DNA from: an uncultured Collinsella sp.
GTDB lineage: Bacteria; Actinomycetota; Coriobacteriia; Coriobacteriales; Coriobacteriaceae
Length of the DNA: 29,151 nucleotides
Assembly: GCA_900754445.1 (NCBI GenBank)
Contig: CAAECW010000111.1
Location: 1 to 29,151 of the forward strand
Direction: 5' to 3'
The position numbers and the translations under genes are program-made. Shown piece after piece: positions 1 through 7,082 of the stretch (positions are counted from its first letter, which is position 1; each line of letters starts with the position of its first letter). The notes below the pieces were generated by a model. That model made no database searches. It saw only the letters and a list, made by a program, of their open reading frames with translations, and was not told the DNA's origin.

Positions 1-43
1 CCATTTCGACTTGCTATCTGGCCTTATTAGTCCAAAATTGCTG

Positions 44-60
44 CTACCAAATCGGTAACA
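44..60. repeat. 17-bp motif shared with the argC-argJ spacer
   Basis: CTACCAAATCGGTAACA here matches 16 of 17 bases with CTACCAAATCGTTAACA at 3995-4011. Both copies lie downstream of an arg gene stop codon (argD here, argC there) on the minus strand. In this copy TACC and GGTA can pair across ATC-rich DNA, giving a small inverted repeat. The function is unknown. The rest of 1-203 shows no gene and no convincing terminator. Confidence 0.35.
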
Positions 61-203
61 GTACTCATATTTGATGTTTTTTGACCAGCAGGTCTCCCTG
101 TCTTAGCAAATCTAAGGCAAAACGGGCTCCAGACCGCTGAATCATGCCGCATAGGGTACGTCCGCAGTCCGGAACCCGGTTCAAATTGAGTTATTGCGCC
201 GCG

Positions 204-1487
204 TTAGCCCAAGACACCCGACAGGATCTCGATCAGACTGTCCACGTCGGCTTCCTCGCAGACGAGCGGCGGCAAGAAACGCAGCGTATGAGCACCCGTA
301 GCGTTAATCACGGCACCGGCGGCCAGCGCGCGGGCAACAATATCATGTGCGTCGCCCGCGGCATCATCCAAATCACAGCCGAGCATCAGGCCACGGCCAC
401 GCACCTCTACCACATGCGGAAGCTTAGCCAGCGCCTGCTCCATATAGGCGCCTACCTTGGCAGCATGGTCGGCATAATCGCCGCGCACGAGCGCGGAGAG
501 CGTCGCGGCGCACGCCGCAATGGCCAGGCAGCTGCCGCCAAAGGTCGAGCCGTGGTCGCCGGGCTTAAACACGTCGGCAATCTCCTTCTTTGCCATGACG
601 GCACCCATGGGCACACCATCGGCAATGCCCTTGGCAAGGCTCATGATGTCGGGCTCCACGCCATAGGTTTGGAATGCAAACGGCTTGCCGGAGCGGAAGA
701 TGCCGCACTGGACCTCGTCGGCGATAAGCACGGCGCCCACTTCGTGTGCCAGGTCGCGCGCTGCCGCCATAAACTCCTCGGTCATGGGGTGCACGCCACT
801 CTCACCCTGGATCGGCTCGAGCATCACGGCACAAATCTCGCTCCCCAGCTGCTTAAAGATCGCACGCAGCTCGTCCACATCGTTGGGCGTGCAGGCCACA
901 AAGCCACCCGGCAGTGGGCGGAAGCTGTCCTGCAGCCAATCCTGCATGGTGGCGGCAATGGTCTCGAGCGTACGGCCGTGGAAGCCGCCGCGCATGCACA
1001 CGATGGTGTTGCCGCCATTACCGGCACGCTTGGCGTACAGGCGCGCGAGCTTCATCGAGCCTTCGTTGGCCTCGGCGCCAGAGTTGGCAAAGAAGGTCTC
1101 CCAAACCTGCTCATCCGCAGCCGGGGCACCAAGAGCAGCTGCCGTGGTCTCATCGCCGGCGACAATGGCATCGGCAAGCACGCGCGCACCATCTACGTCG
1201 TCGTTAGCAAGCTTGGACAACAGCGCCGCGACCTGTCCGCGCTGCTCAATGTAGAAGTAATTGGAGACATGCATGAGCTTTTTGGTCTGTGCCTCGAGCG
1301 CCGAGAGCACAGCCGGGTCGCCATGACCTAGGCTGCACACGCCGATGCCGGCAAGAAAGTCGAGGTACTCACGGCCATCGTCGCCGGTGAGCTTCATGCC
1401 GTGACCCTCGACAAACTCGACCGGAGAGCGGCCAAAGGTATGCATAACGTAATGGGATTCAAGCGATTGCTGAGCTGCAAGTGACAT
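204..1487 (-). CDS. argD: Acetylornithine aminotransferase ArgD
   Basis: This is a PLP-dependent class III aminotransferase that makes N-acetylornithine from N-acetylglutamate semialdehyde and glutamate in cytoplasmic arginine synthesis. Of the 427 residues, SGAEAN (136-141), GFHGR (168-172), EPIQGE (224-229) and DEVQCG (257-262) are visible. K286 in SLAKGIADG is the expected Schiff-base lysine. The start ATG at 1487 follows an AAAGG site. Residues about 97-127 form an Ala/Asp-rich insertion that makes the protein roughly 25 residues longer than most ArgD proteins. It is the last gene of argC-J-B-D, 69 bp after argB. The same family includes succinyl-ornithine and ornithine transaminases, but the operon context strongly favours ArgD. 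Confidence 0.95.
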   Translation of the reverse strand: MSLAAQQSLESHYVMHTFGRSPVEFVEGHGMKLTGDDGREYLDFLAGIGVCSLGHGDPAVLSALEAQTKKLMHVSNYFYIEQRGQVAALLSKLANDDVDGARVLADAIVAGDETTAAALGAPAADEQVWETFFANSGAEANEGSMKLARLYAKRAGNGGNTIVCMRGGFHGRTLETIAATMQDWLQDSFRPLPGGFVACTPNDVDELRAIFKQLGSEICAVMLEPIQGESGVHPMTEEFMAAARDLAHEVGAVLIADEVQCGIFRSGKPFAFQTYGVEPDIMSLAKGIADGVPMGAVMAKKEIADVFKPGDHGSTFGGSCLAIAACAATLSALVRGDYADHAAKVGAYMEQALAKLPHVVEVRGRGLMLGCDLDDAAGDAHDIVARALAAGAVINATGAHTLRFLPPLVCEEADVDSLIEILSGVLG

Positions 1488-1556
1488 GGGATGCCTTTCG
1501 TTGGGCGCCAGACGGCGCGGGGCTATGGGTGCAGGAATGGGGCGGCTGCGGGTCAG

Positions 1557-2537
1557 CTAGACCGTCTGAAGCTTCTCGACCTCGTCAAGGTTTTCGGTCA
1601 GACGCGCAGCAAACGTCGAAAGCGGATGCGGATGCGTATCGAACTCGTAAGCCGTCTCGGTGGAATGGATCACGGTGCCGACGCCGGCATCGGTCAGCAG
1701 CTCCAGGAGCAGCGAATGCGGCGTGGTACCGTTAATGATGTGGGCACGAAATACGCCGCCGGTAAGCGCATCGACGGCCGCACGCAGCTTAGGAATCATG
1801 CCCTTATCGACCTCGCCGCCGTAGAGCATTTCGTTGACCTCGTCGAGCGTTAGGTTGGAGATAAGCGAGTCCTTGTCGCTAAAGTCCTTGTACAGGCCAT
1901 CGACGTCGGTCAAAAAGATTGCCTTATGCGCGTGGAGCGCCGCGGCAACGGCACCGGCGGCGGTATCGGCGTTGATGTTGAAGAAACCGCCGTCCTCCCC
2001 CGCCGCGACGGTAGCGATGACGGGGATGTACTCGCTATCGAGTAAGCGCTCGATATAGTCGGTGTTGACGTGCGTCACTTTGCCCACGCGACCGAGCTCG
2101 GGGTCGAGCGGCTCGGCGATGAGCGTGCCGGCATCGCTGCCCGACACGCCCACGGCCAGGTTGCCGTGGTGGTTGATGGCAGCAACCAACTCCTGGTTGA
2201 CCTTGCCGCCCAGCACCTCGCGCACGATATCCATAGTCGCCGGCGTGGTCACGCGCTGGCCGTTCTTAAACTCGACGGGGATGTCATAGTGGCTGAGCGC
2301 CTCGTTGATAGCCTTGCCGCCGCCGTGCACGATGACGGGGCGCATACCGATGATCTTGAGCAAAACGATGTCGCTCATCACGTCGCGGCGCAGCTGCTCA
2401 TCAACCATGGCGGCTCCGCCATATTTGATAACAACCGTCTTGCCGGTCAGGTTCTTAATCCACGGCAGCGCTTCGAACAGCAGCTGCGCGGTTGCTTCGT
2501 TGGATTCGCTCGAACGACAATCGCGTGCGAATTTCAT
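1557..2537 (-). CDS. argB: Acetylglutamate kinase ArgB
   Basis: ArgB phosphorylates N-acetyl-L-glutamate with ATP, the second step of the acetylated arginine route. The protein has the amino-acid-kinase fold: KYGG at 38-41 and HGGGK at 71-75 bind phosphate, and FNINADTAAGAVA and LTDVDGLY follow. I chose the ATG at 2537 because GAGG lies six bases upstream; an in-frame ATG at 2597 has no such site and would add 20 unlikely residues. The N-terminal helix before KYGG (about residues 14-30) resembles the extra helix of arginine-inhibited kinases, so feedback control by arginine is plausible but inferred. A tail of about 30 residues after the usual C-terminus is unusual. Confidence 0.95.
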   Translation of the reverse strand: MKFARDCRSSESNEATAQLLFEALPWIKNLTGKTVVIKYGGAAMVDEQLRRDVMSDIVLLKIIGMRPVIVHGGGKAINEALSHYDIPVEFKNGQRVTTPATMDIVREVLGGKVNQELVAAINHHGNLAVGVSGSDAGTLIAEPLDPELGRVGKVTHVNTDYIERLLDSEYIPVIATVAAGEDGGFFNINADTAAGAVAAALHAHKAIFLTDVDGLYKDFSDKDSLISNLTLDEVNEMLYGGEVDKGMIPKLRAAVDALTGGVFRAHIINGTTPHSLLLELLTDAGVGTVIHSTETAYEFDTHPHPLSTFAARLTENLDEVEKLQTV

Positions 2538-2618
2538 AATCTGCCTCGTCTTTCGTATCGTTATCGCGCCGTGCTCCGCTGTCCGCAATCGCGGCAAGAT
2601 GCGCAGCGTGCCCGGAAT

Positions 2619-3887
2619 CTAGGAACGGTAGTCGCCGTTGATGGAGATGTACTCATGCGTGAGGTCGCAGGTCCACACGGTCGTTGCCGCGTCGCCTGCG
2701 CCCAGGTCGGCCGAGATCACGATCTCGGGCGCCTCGAAACGTCGTAGAGCCTCGTCCTCATCAAAGGGAACAGTCAGACCGTCGCGACAGACAGGCATGC
2801 CCATCATGTCGATGGAAACGTCTTCCTGATTAAACTTCACGCCGCACTTGCCAAGCGCCATGGCAACGCGGCCCCAGTTGCAGTCGTGGCCGGCGATGCA
2901 GGTCTTAACGAGCGGCGAGTTGGCAACGGCACGGGCGGCGATATCGGCCTCCTCGTCGTTCACGGCGCCGGTAACGTTGACCGTAACAAGCTTGGATGCG
3001 CCCTCACCATCGGCGGCGATATTGCGCGCCAGGCTCTCGCACACCTCGTGCACGGCAAATGCCAACTCGTCGAAGGCATCGGAGCCCTCGACGATAGGCT
3101 CGGCATCTGCGGCAGCGGCGCCGGAGGCAAGCATGATGCAGGTGTCGTTGGTCGAGGTGTCGGAATCGACCGTTACCTTGTTAAAGGTCTGCTTGACGGT
3201 GGAGAGCAACAGGGCGTGGAGCGCCGCCGGCTCGACGGGGGCATCGGTAGTGATGACCGCGATCATGGTGGCCATGTTGGGCATGATCATGCCCGAGCCC
3301 TTGCACATACCGCCCACCGTATAGGCATTGCCTGTGTGTCCCGCAGCCTCGCTGACGTAGGACACGGCGTACTCCTTGGAGTGCGTGTCGGTCGTCATGA
3401 TGGCGCGAGCGGCATCGGCGCCACCGTGGGCGGAGAGTGCCTCGTAGGCAGCAGGAATGGCGGTCTCAAACGTGTCGATCGGCAGAATCTGGCCAATCAC
3501 ACCCGTGGAGGCAACCAGAATCTGCTGGGGCTCGCAGCCGATGACCTGCGATGCGATGCTGCACGTCTCGCGCGCGCATGCAAGGCCGGTCTCGCCCGTG
3601 GCGGCGTTGGCATTGCCAGAGTTGACCGAAACGCCGGCAATGACGCCGTAGCCCTTGTCGGCGCCGCCCAGGTTGGCACGGCTCACCTGCACGGGCGCCG
3701 CACAAAAGCGGTTAGTCGTAAACACGCCGGCCCCGGGACAGGGTTTATCGGGCACGACGAGCGCGTAATCCAGGCGCTCGGGATTCTTCCGGAATCCCGC
3801 ATGGATGCCTGTGGCCTTAAAGCCGGCCGCTGCCGTAACGCCACCCTCGACGGCGCGAATCTTGATATCAAACAGCTCGATATTCAT
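2619..3887 (-). CDS. argJ: Bifunctional ornithine acetyltransferase / N-acetylglutamate synthase ArgJ
   Basis: ArgJ transfers acetyl from N-acetylornithine to glutamate, recycling the acetyl group; in bifunctional forms it can also use acetyl-CoA. The precursor is 422 residues. NSGNANAATG at 89-98 and KGSGMI at 196-201 are family hallmarks. The self-cleavage site is NMATMI, predicted between A206 and T207, where T207 becomes the nucleophile of the beta chain; the usual ATML is ATMI here. AAGGAG lies just upstream of ATG 3887 with a slightly long spacer. It sits between argC (134-bp gap) and argB (81-bp gap). Because argJ is present, a separate argE or argA is not needed for this pathway. Confidence 0.95.
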   Translation of the reverse strand: MNIELFDIKIRAVEGGVTAAAGFKATGIHAGFRKNPERLDYALVVPDKPCPGAGVFTTNRFCAAPVQVSRANLGGADKGYGVIAGVSVNSGNANAATGETGLACARETCSIASQVIGCEPQQILVASTGVIGQILPIDTFETAIPAAYEALSAHGGADAARAIMTTDTHSKEYAVSYVSEAAGHTGNAYTVGGMCKGSGMIMPNMATMIAVITTDAPVEPAALHALLLSTVKQTFNKVTVDSDTSTNDTCIMLASGAAAADAEPIVEGSDAFDELAFAVHEVCESLARNIAADGEGASKLVTVNVTGAVNDEEADIAARAVANSPLVKTCIAGHDCNWGRVAMALGKCGVKFNQEDVSIDMMGMPVCRDGLTVPFDEDEALRRFEAPEIVISADLGAGDAATTVWTCDLTHEYISINGDYRS

Positions 3888-3994
3888 CGTCTTTATGACT
3901 CCTTATGTCAAACAAAAAACGGACATCGGTTGGTGCGCCATGCCAGTCGTAATCATGAGACCAGCTTAAGAGTGGCGCCCCACTCGATGCCCGA

Positions 3995-4011
3995 CTACCA
4001 AATCGTTAACA
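3995..4011. repeat. Second copy of 17-bp arg-spacer motif
   Basis: CTACCAAATCGTTAACA differs by one base from 44-60. It lies 10 bases downstream of the argC stop, in the argC-argJ spacer. It could be an RNA processing signal, a regulator site or a remnant repeat; nothing in the sequence decides between these. Confidence 0.35.
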
Positions 4012-4021
4012 ATCGAATGTG

Positions 4022-5092
4022 CTACACCGGGCACGCCACTGTGGGCAAGCCTCGTCGCTCGTCAAAACCAAAGACGATGTTGGCGCACTGGACCGCCTGG
4101 CCTGCTGCACCCTTGCACAGATTGTCGATGGCGCCCGTCGCCACCAGAACGCCCGCGCGCTTGTTGAGCGCGAGGCCAATCTGGGCGGCGTTGGTTCCGA
4201 CGACCGAAGCCGTCTTGGGCTGCTGGCCGGCGTCGAGCACGCGCACAAAGGTGCGTCCAGCGTAGAACTGCTTGTAATAGTCGACGACATCCTCAAGAGC
4301 CAGGGAGTCGATGGCCTGCGGCGTGAGCGGCAGCGTCACCGTGGAGAGCAGGCCGCGCTTGAGCGGTGCCAGGTGCGGGGTAAAAACGACGCGATCGGTT
4401 AGACCGAGGATTTGCTCGATTTCGGGCGTGTGACGATGCTTACCCACGCCATAGGCCTCCAGGTTTTCGTCCGCGCTGCAAAAATGGGTGCGGGCGTTAC
4501 AGGACTTGCCGGCACCCGTCACGCCGCTGATGGCGTCAACGATCACGGGACCGCTCTCGGCCACCCAGCCCGCACGCACGGCAGGCGCGGCAGCGAGGCT
4601 CGTTGCGGTGGGATAGCAGCCGGCGCAGGCGACCAACACGGGCCTGCCAGCGGCATGGCTGGAAGCAGCGGTCTCCAAGTCCTGGCAGAACAGCTCGGGC
4701 AGGCCGAAAGCACGCGTCTTGAGCAGCTCGGGACTCGTGTGCTCGGCGGCATACCATGCCTCAAAGACGGACGCGTCGTTCAGACGGTAGTCGGCCGAAA
4801 GATCAAAGCAGGAGACGCCCGATGCAAGCAGCGCGGGCACCTGTGCCATGGCAGCCGCGTGCGGCACGGCAAGAAAAACCGCATCGCAGCTCTTGAGCTC
4901 GGGGGCGTCATGCGTGGTGAAAACCAGATCGCTCACGCCAGCAAAGCTCGGATACACCGCGGACAGCGGCTGGCCGGCATCGGCGTTGGACGTAATGGCA
5001 ACAAGTTCAAACTCGGGATGGCCGAGCACGAGGCGAATGAGCTCGGCTCCGGCATATCCAGCCGCGCCGACGATTCCAACCTTCAAAGACAT
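4022..5092 (-). CDS. argC: N-acetyl-gamma-glutamyl-phosphate reductase ArgC
   Basis: ArgC reduces N-acetylglutamyl phosphate to the semialdehyde with NADPH, the third step of arginine synthesis. The 356 residues open with the dinucleotide-binding motif GAAGYAG (9-15). The catalytic cysteine is C159 in ACAGCYPTA. GVTGAGK and the conserved HRHTPEIEQ follow. AGGAG sits six bases before ATG 5092. It is the first gene of the arg operon, and the tandem ArgR-type boxes at 5177-5215 lie about 85-120 bp upstream, so it is probably repressed when arginine is plentiful. Length and motifs are ordinary for the family. Confidence 0.96.
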   Translation of the reverse strand: MSLKVGIVGAAGYAGAELIRLVLGHPEFELVAITSNADAGQPLSAVYPSFAGVSDLVFTTHDAPELKSCDAVFLAVPHAAAMAQVPALLASGVSCFDLSADYRLNDASVFEAWYAAEHTSPELLKTRAFGLPELFCQDLETAASSHAAGRPVLVACAGCYPTATSLAAAPAVRAGWVAESGPVIVDAISGVTGAGKSCNARTHFCSADENLEAYGVGKHRHTPEIEQILGLTDRVVFTPHLAPLKRGLLSTVTLPLTPQAIDSLALEDVVDYYKQFYAGRTFVRVLDAGQQPKTASVVGTNAAQIGLALNKRAGVLVATGAIDNLCKGAAGQAVQCANIVFGFDERRGLPTVACPV

Positions 5093-5176
5093 ATCAGACT
5101 CCTTGTCTGCGATTTATGCACCGATGCGCATTTCGCAGCGGTCGTTATGAAGTGGGTTGAAACTTTAGCACCAAAA

Positions 5177-5215
5177 GATGCATGAATACGTAAATGGCTT
5201 GCATATTCATGCATT
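5177..5215 (-). promoter_or_regulatory. Tandem ArgR operator (two ARG boxes) upstream of argC
   Basis: The box at 5200-5213 reads TGCATATTCATGCA and fits the ARG-box core TGnATnnnnATnCA exactly. A weaker box at 5179-5192, TGCATGAATACGTA, keeps the left half. Their centres are 21 bp apart, so the two 18-bp boxes are separated by 3 bp, the spacing known for ArgR hexamer operators. The argR gene itself is not in the window. Confidence 0.75.
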
Positions 5216-5258
5216 GAAACATTCCCGACACATTCGCTTGAAGGAATTGACAAATGGA

Positions 5259-5312
5259 GCGGGCCCCGTATTGACCGGCGCTCCTAACGGCGCCGGGCAA
5301 TACGGGGCCCGC
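5259..5312 (-). terminator. Strong hairpin ending the ribU-PPOX operon
   Basis: A 15-bp perfect outer stem (5259-5273 with 5298-5312) encloses a 6-bp CCGGCG/CGCCGG stem and a small loop. It lies 38 bp after the stop of the last PPOX gene and upstream of the argC operator, so it probably insulates the two operons. The minus-strand sequence after it (TCCATTTGTC) is only weakly T-rich, so it is not a textbook intrinsic terminator. Confidence 0.6.
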
Positions 5313-5349
5313 CCATGCGAAAACCAAGTTGTTAGGATGCGCCAGCTGG

Positions 5350-5760
5350 CTAGAGCTCGACCGGCACCCATTCGTCGTGATTGCAGATAAAAGCCTCGGG
5401 ATCCTCGACGCTAAAGAAGACGAGCGTGGGGTCGTTAGGCCCCTCATAGTGCTCGCCCAGGTGCTCTAGATGCTTCCACCCGGCTTCGCGCATTTCGTCT
5501 AAAGCCCGGTCATCCAAGCCGGCACGCCCGCGCAAGATGAGCCAGCCATGGCCCGGCCACCAACTCGTGGCCTCAAAGCGCTGATTTTGCAGCAGCTCTT
5601 GCCACACGTCTTTGGTGCGCGCCGTCACAAACCACAGCTTACCGTCCTGAATCTGAGCAAACGAGAACGGACGCACATGCGGCTGCCCATCCACGCTCGT
5701 CGCCAGATACCACGCCGGCACCGACGTCAGATACTCCAAAACCGTATTCAATCCGTCCAC
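5350..5760 (-). CDS. Pyridoxamine 5'-phosphate oxidase-family split-barrel protein (copy 2)
   Basis: This 136-residue protein is a short FMN-binding split-barrel (PPOX-like) protein. PAWYLAT (15-21), HVRPFSF (28-34), then a GKLWFVTARTKDV strand follow the family pattern for holding FMN at a dimer interface. It is clearly paralogous to the gene at 5805-6251 (shared PAWYLAT, VRPFSF, KDVW and a closing FFSV), so the pair arose by tandem duplication. It ends the FMN-riboswitch operon, 44 bp after its paralog. The substrate cannot be read from the sequence; a flavin or F420-type reductase, or a heme or flavin-handling role, are all possible. True pyridoxine oxidase is unlikely because the protein is too short. 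Confidence 0.85.
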   Translation of the reverse strand: MDGLNTVLEYLTSVPAWYLATSVDGQPHVRPFSFAQIQDGKLWFVTARTKDVWQELLQNQRFEATSWWPGHGWLILRGRAGLDDRALDEMREAGWKHLEHLGEHYEGPNDPTLVFFSVEDPEAFICNHDEWVPVEL

Positions 5761-5804
5761 GTTTCCTCCTGTACTAGCTAGTTTGGGAACCTGGTTTGTG
5801 CGAG

Positions 5805-6251
5805 CTAGAGCTCCAGGCGCTCCTCGCTGCCGTCGATATCACAGAAGCGCGCAGCAATGTTGCGGACCGAAAAGAAAGCAAGGCGGCCGTCGTTGGCACT
5901 CTCGTGTTCCTCGCCAATGCCCACCATGTGCTTAAAACCCGCTTGACGCACCTTGTCGCTCGCAACTGCGTCGTCCTCAAGCGCGGCTTCGCCGGTCAAT
6001 ACGATCCAACATTCCCCCGGCTTCCAGCCCGAGAGCTCAAACTTGGGATTCGCGCTCAGCTCCGCCCACACATCCTTGTCGCGCGACGTGCAAAACCACA
6101 ACTTACCGTCATCGACCATGGCAAACGAAAACGGCCTCACGCGAGGCTGATGCCCGTCGGCCACATCGGTCGTGGCCAGATACCACGCCGGAATGCGCCT
6201 GAGATACGAACAGGCGCGCTCAAGCTGAGCCGTGCGGTCGTTGTCGGTCAT
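5805..6251 (-). CDS. Pyridoxamine 5'-phosphate oxidase-family split-barrel protein (copy 1)
   Basis: The 148-residue protein has the PPOX split barrel: PAWYLATTDV (21-30), RVRPFSF (37-43), GKLWFCTSRDKDVW and a final beta strand LAFFSV. FMN binding is expected from the family. It follows ecfT by 30 bp and precedes its paralog by 44 bp. Placement behind an FMN riboswitch and a riboflavin transporter suggests that flavin supply and a flavin-using protein are co-regulated. The enzymatic reaction is not known. Confidence 0.85.
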   Translation of the reverse strand: MTDNDRTAQLERACSYLRRIPAWYLATTDVADGHQPRVRPFSFAMVDDGKLWFCTSRDKDVWAELSANPKFELSGWKPGECWIVLTGEAALEDDAVASDKVRQAGFKHMVGIGEEHESANDGRLAFFSVRNIAARFCDIDGSEERLEL

Positions 6252-6281
6252 AGGGACCCCTTTCTTGCGCTCGAATCGCGC

Positions 6282-7082
6282 CTAAACAAGTTGAAGATTG
6301 ATGACGATGACGCAGATGAGCAGCAACGCCGTCACCACCGCCGCCAACGCATCGCCGCGGCCAAATGCAAGCGCATGCAGGCGCGTGCGGCCCTGCTCGC
6401 CGTGATAGCAGCGTGCATCCATGGCAGCAGACAGCGTCTCGGCATGGCGGAACACGCCGGTGAACAGCGGAATCGCCACACTGCCGAGCATACGCACGCC
6501 GCCGAGCGGGCCCCCCGTCACGCGCGCACCGCGGCTCGCCTGCGCGTCCGCCGTCTGCTTCATCTCGGTGGCAAACTGCGGCATAAAGCGCAACGCGATA
6601 CCCATGATCATGCCGAGCTCGTGCGCAGGAAGTCCCACACGCGCAAACGGTGCGAGCAGGCGCTCAAAGCCCGCGGTGAGGTCGAGCGTCGGCGTGGTGA
6701 GCGTGATGGCGCTCATGCCGGCCATCATCAAGCTCAGGCGGCACGCCATAAAGGCGGCAGAATGCAGCGAGCCCTCGCTTATCTGCAAAAAGCCAAGCTG
6801 CCACAGAATGCGCCCGCTCTGGTCGGAAAACAGGTTGAGTACCGCGACCACGATGACGATTGCCAGCAGCGGCGCCATCGACGACAGAGCGCGACGAGCC
6901 GGCACCCGGGACACGGTATAGATCAGCGCGACGAAAACTGCGACAGGGGCCAATCCGCGGAAACCGCCGACGGTCAGCGTCGTGATCAGAAACACAAAGC
7001 CCAAGAGCAACTTAGTTCGCGGGTCCAGGCGGTGGATCGCACTATCGCCGGGATAGTAGCTGCCAAACGAAAACGCCTCCAT
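6282..7082 (-). CDS. ecfT: ECF transporter transmembrane component EcfT
   Basis: EcfT couples the ATPase pair to the substrate-binding S component in energy-coupling-factor vitamin importers. The 266-residue protein has about five to six membrane segments. Two family signature turns are visible: QASRGARV near residue 183 and AMDARCYHG near residue 221, the coupling helices that dock on the ATPases; the second is ARC instead of the common ARG. The start ATG (7080-7082) shares one base with the ecfA stop (TAATG), indicating translational coupling. It probably works with RibU encoded two genes upstream, and possibly with other S components elsewhere. Confidence 0.92.
   Translation of the reverse strand: MEAFSFGSYYPGDSAIHRLDPRTKLLLGFVFLITTLTVGGFRGLAPVAVFVALIYTVSRVPARRALSSMAPLLAIVIVVAVLNLFSDQSGRILWQLGFLQISEGSLHSAAFMACRLSLMMAGMSAITLTTPTLDLTAGFERLLAPFARVGLPAHELGMIMGIALRFMPQFATEMKQTADAQASRGARVTGGPLGGVRMLGSVAIPLFTGVFRHAETLSAAMDARCYHGEQGRTRLHALAFGRGDALAAVVTALLLICVIVINLQLV

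Noticed and set aside
165..185. GGTTCAAAT resembling a tRNA T-loop
   Set aside because: No acceptor, D or anticodon stems can be folded around it.
2886..4265. A 459-codon plus-strand frame opposite argJ and argC
   Set aside because: It spans two real genes in antisense and the spacer, typical of GC-rich DNA.
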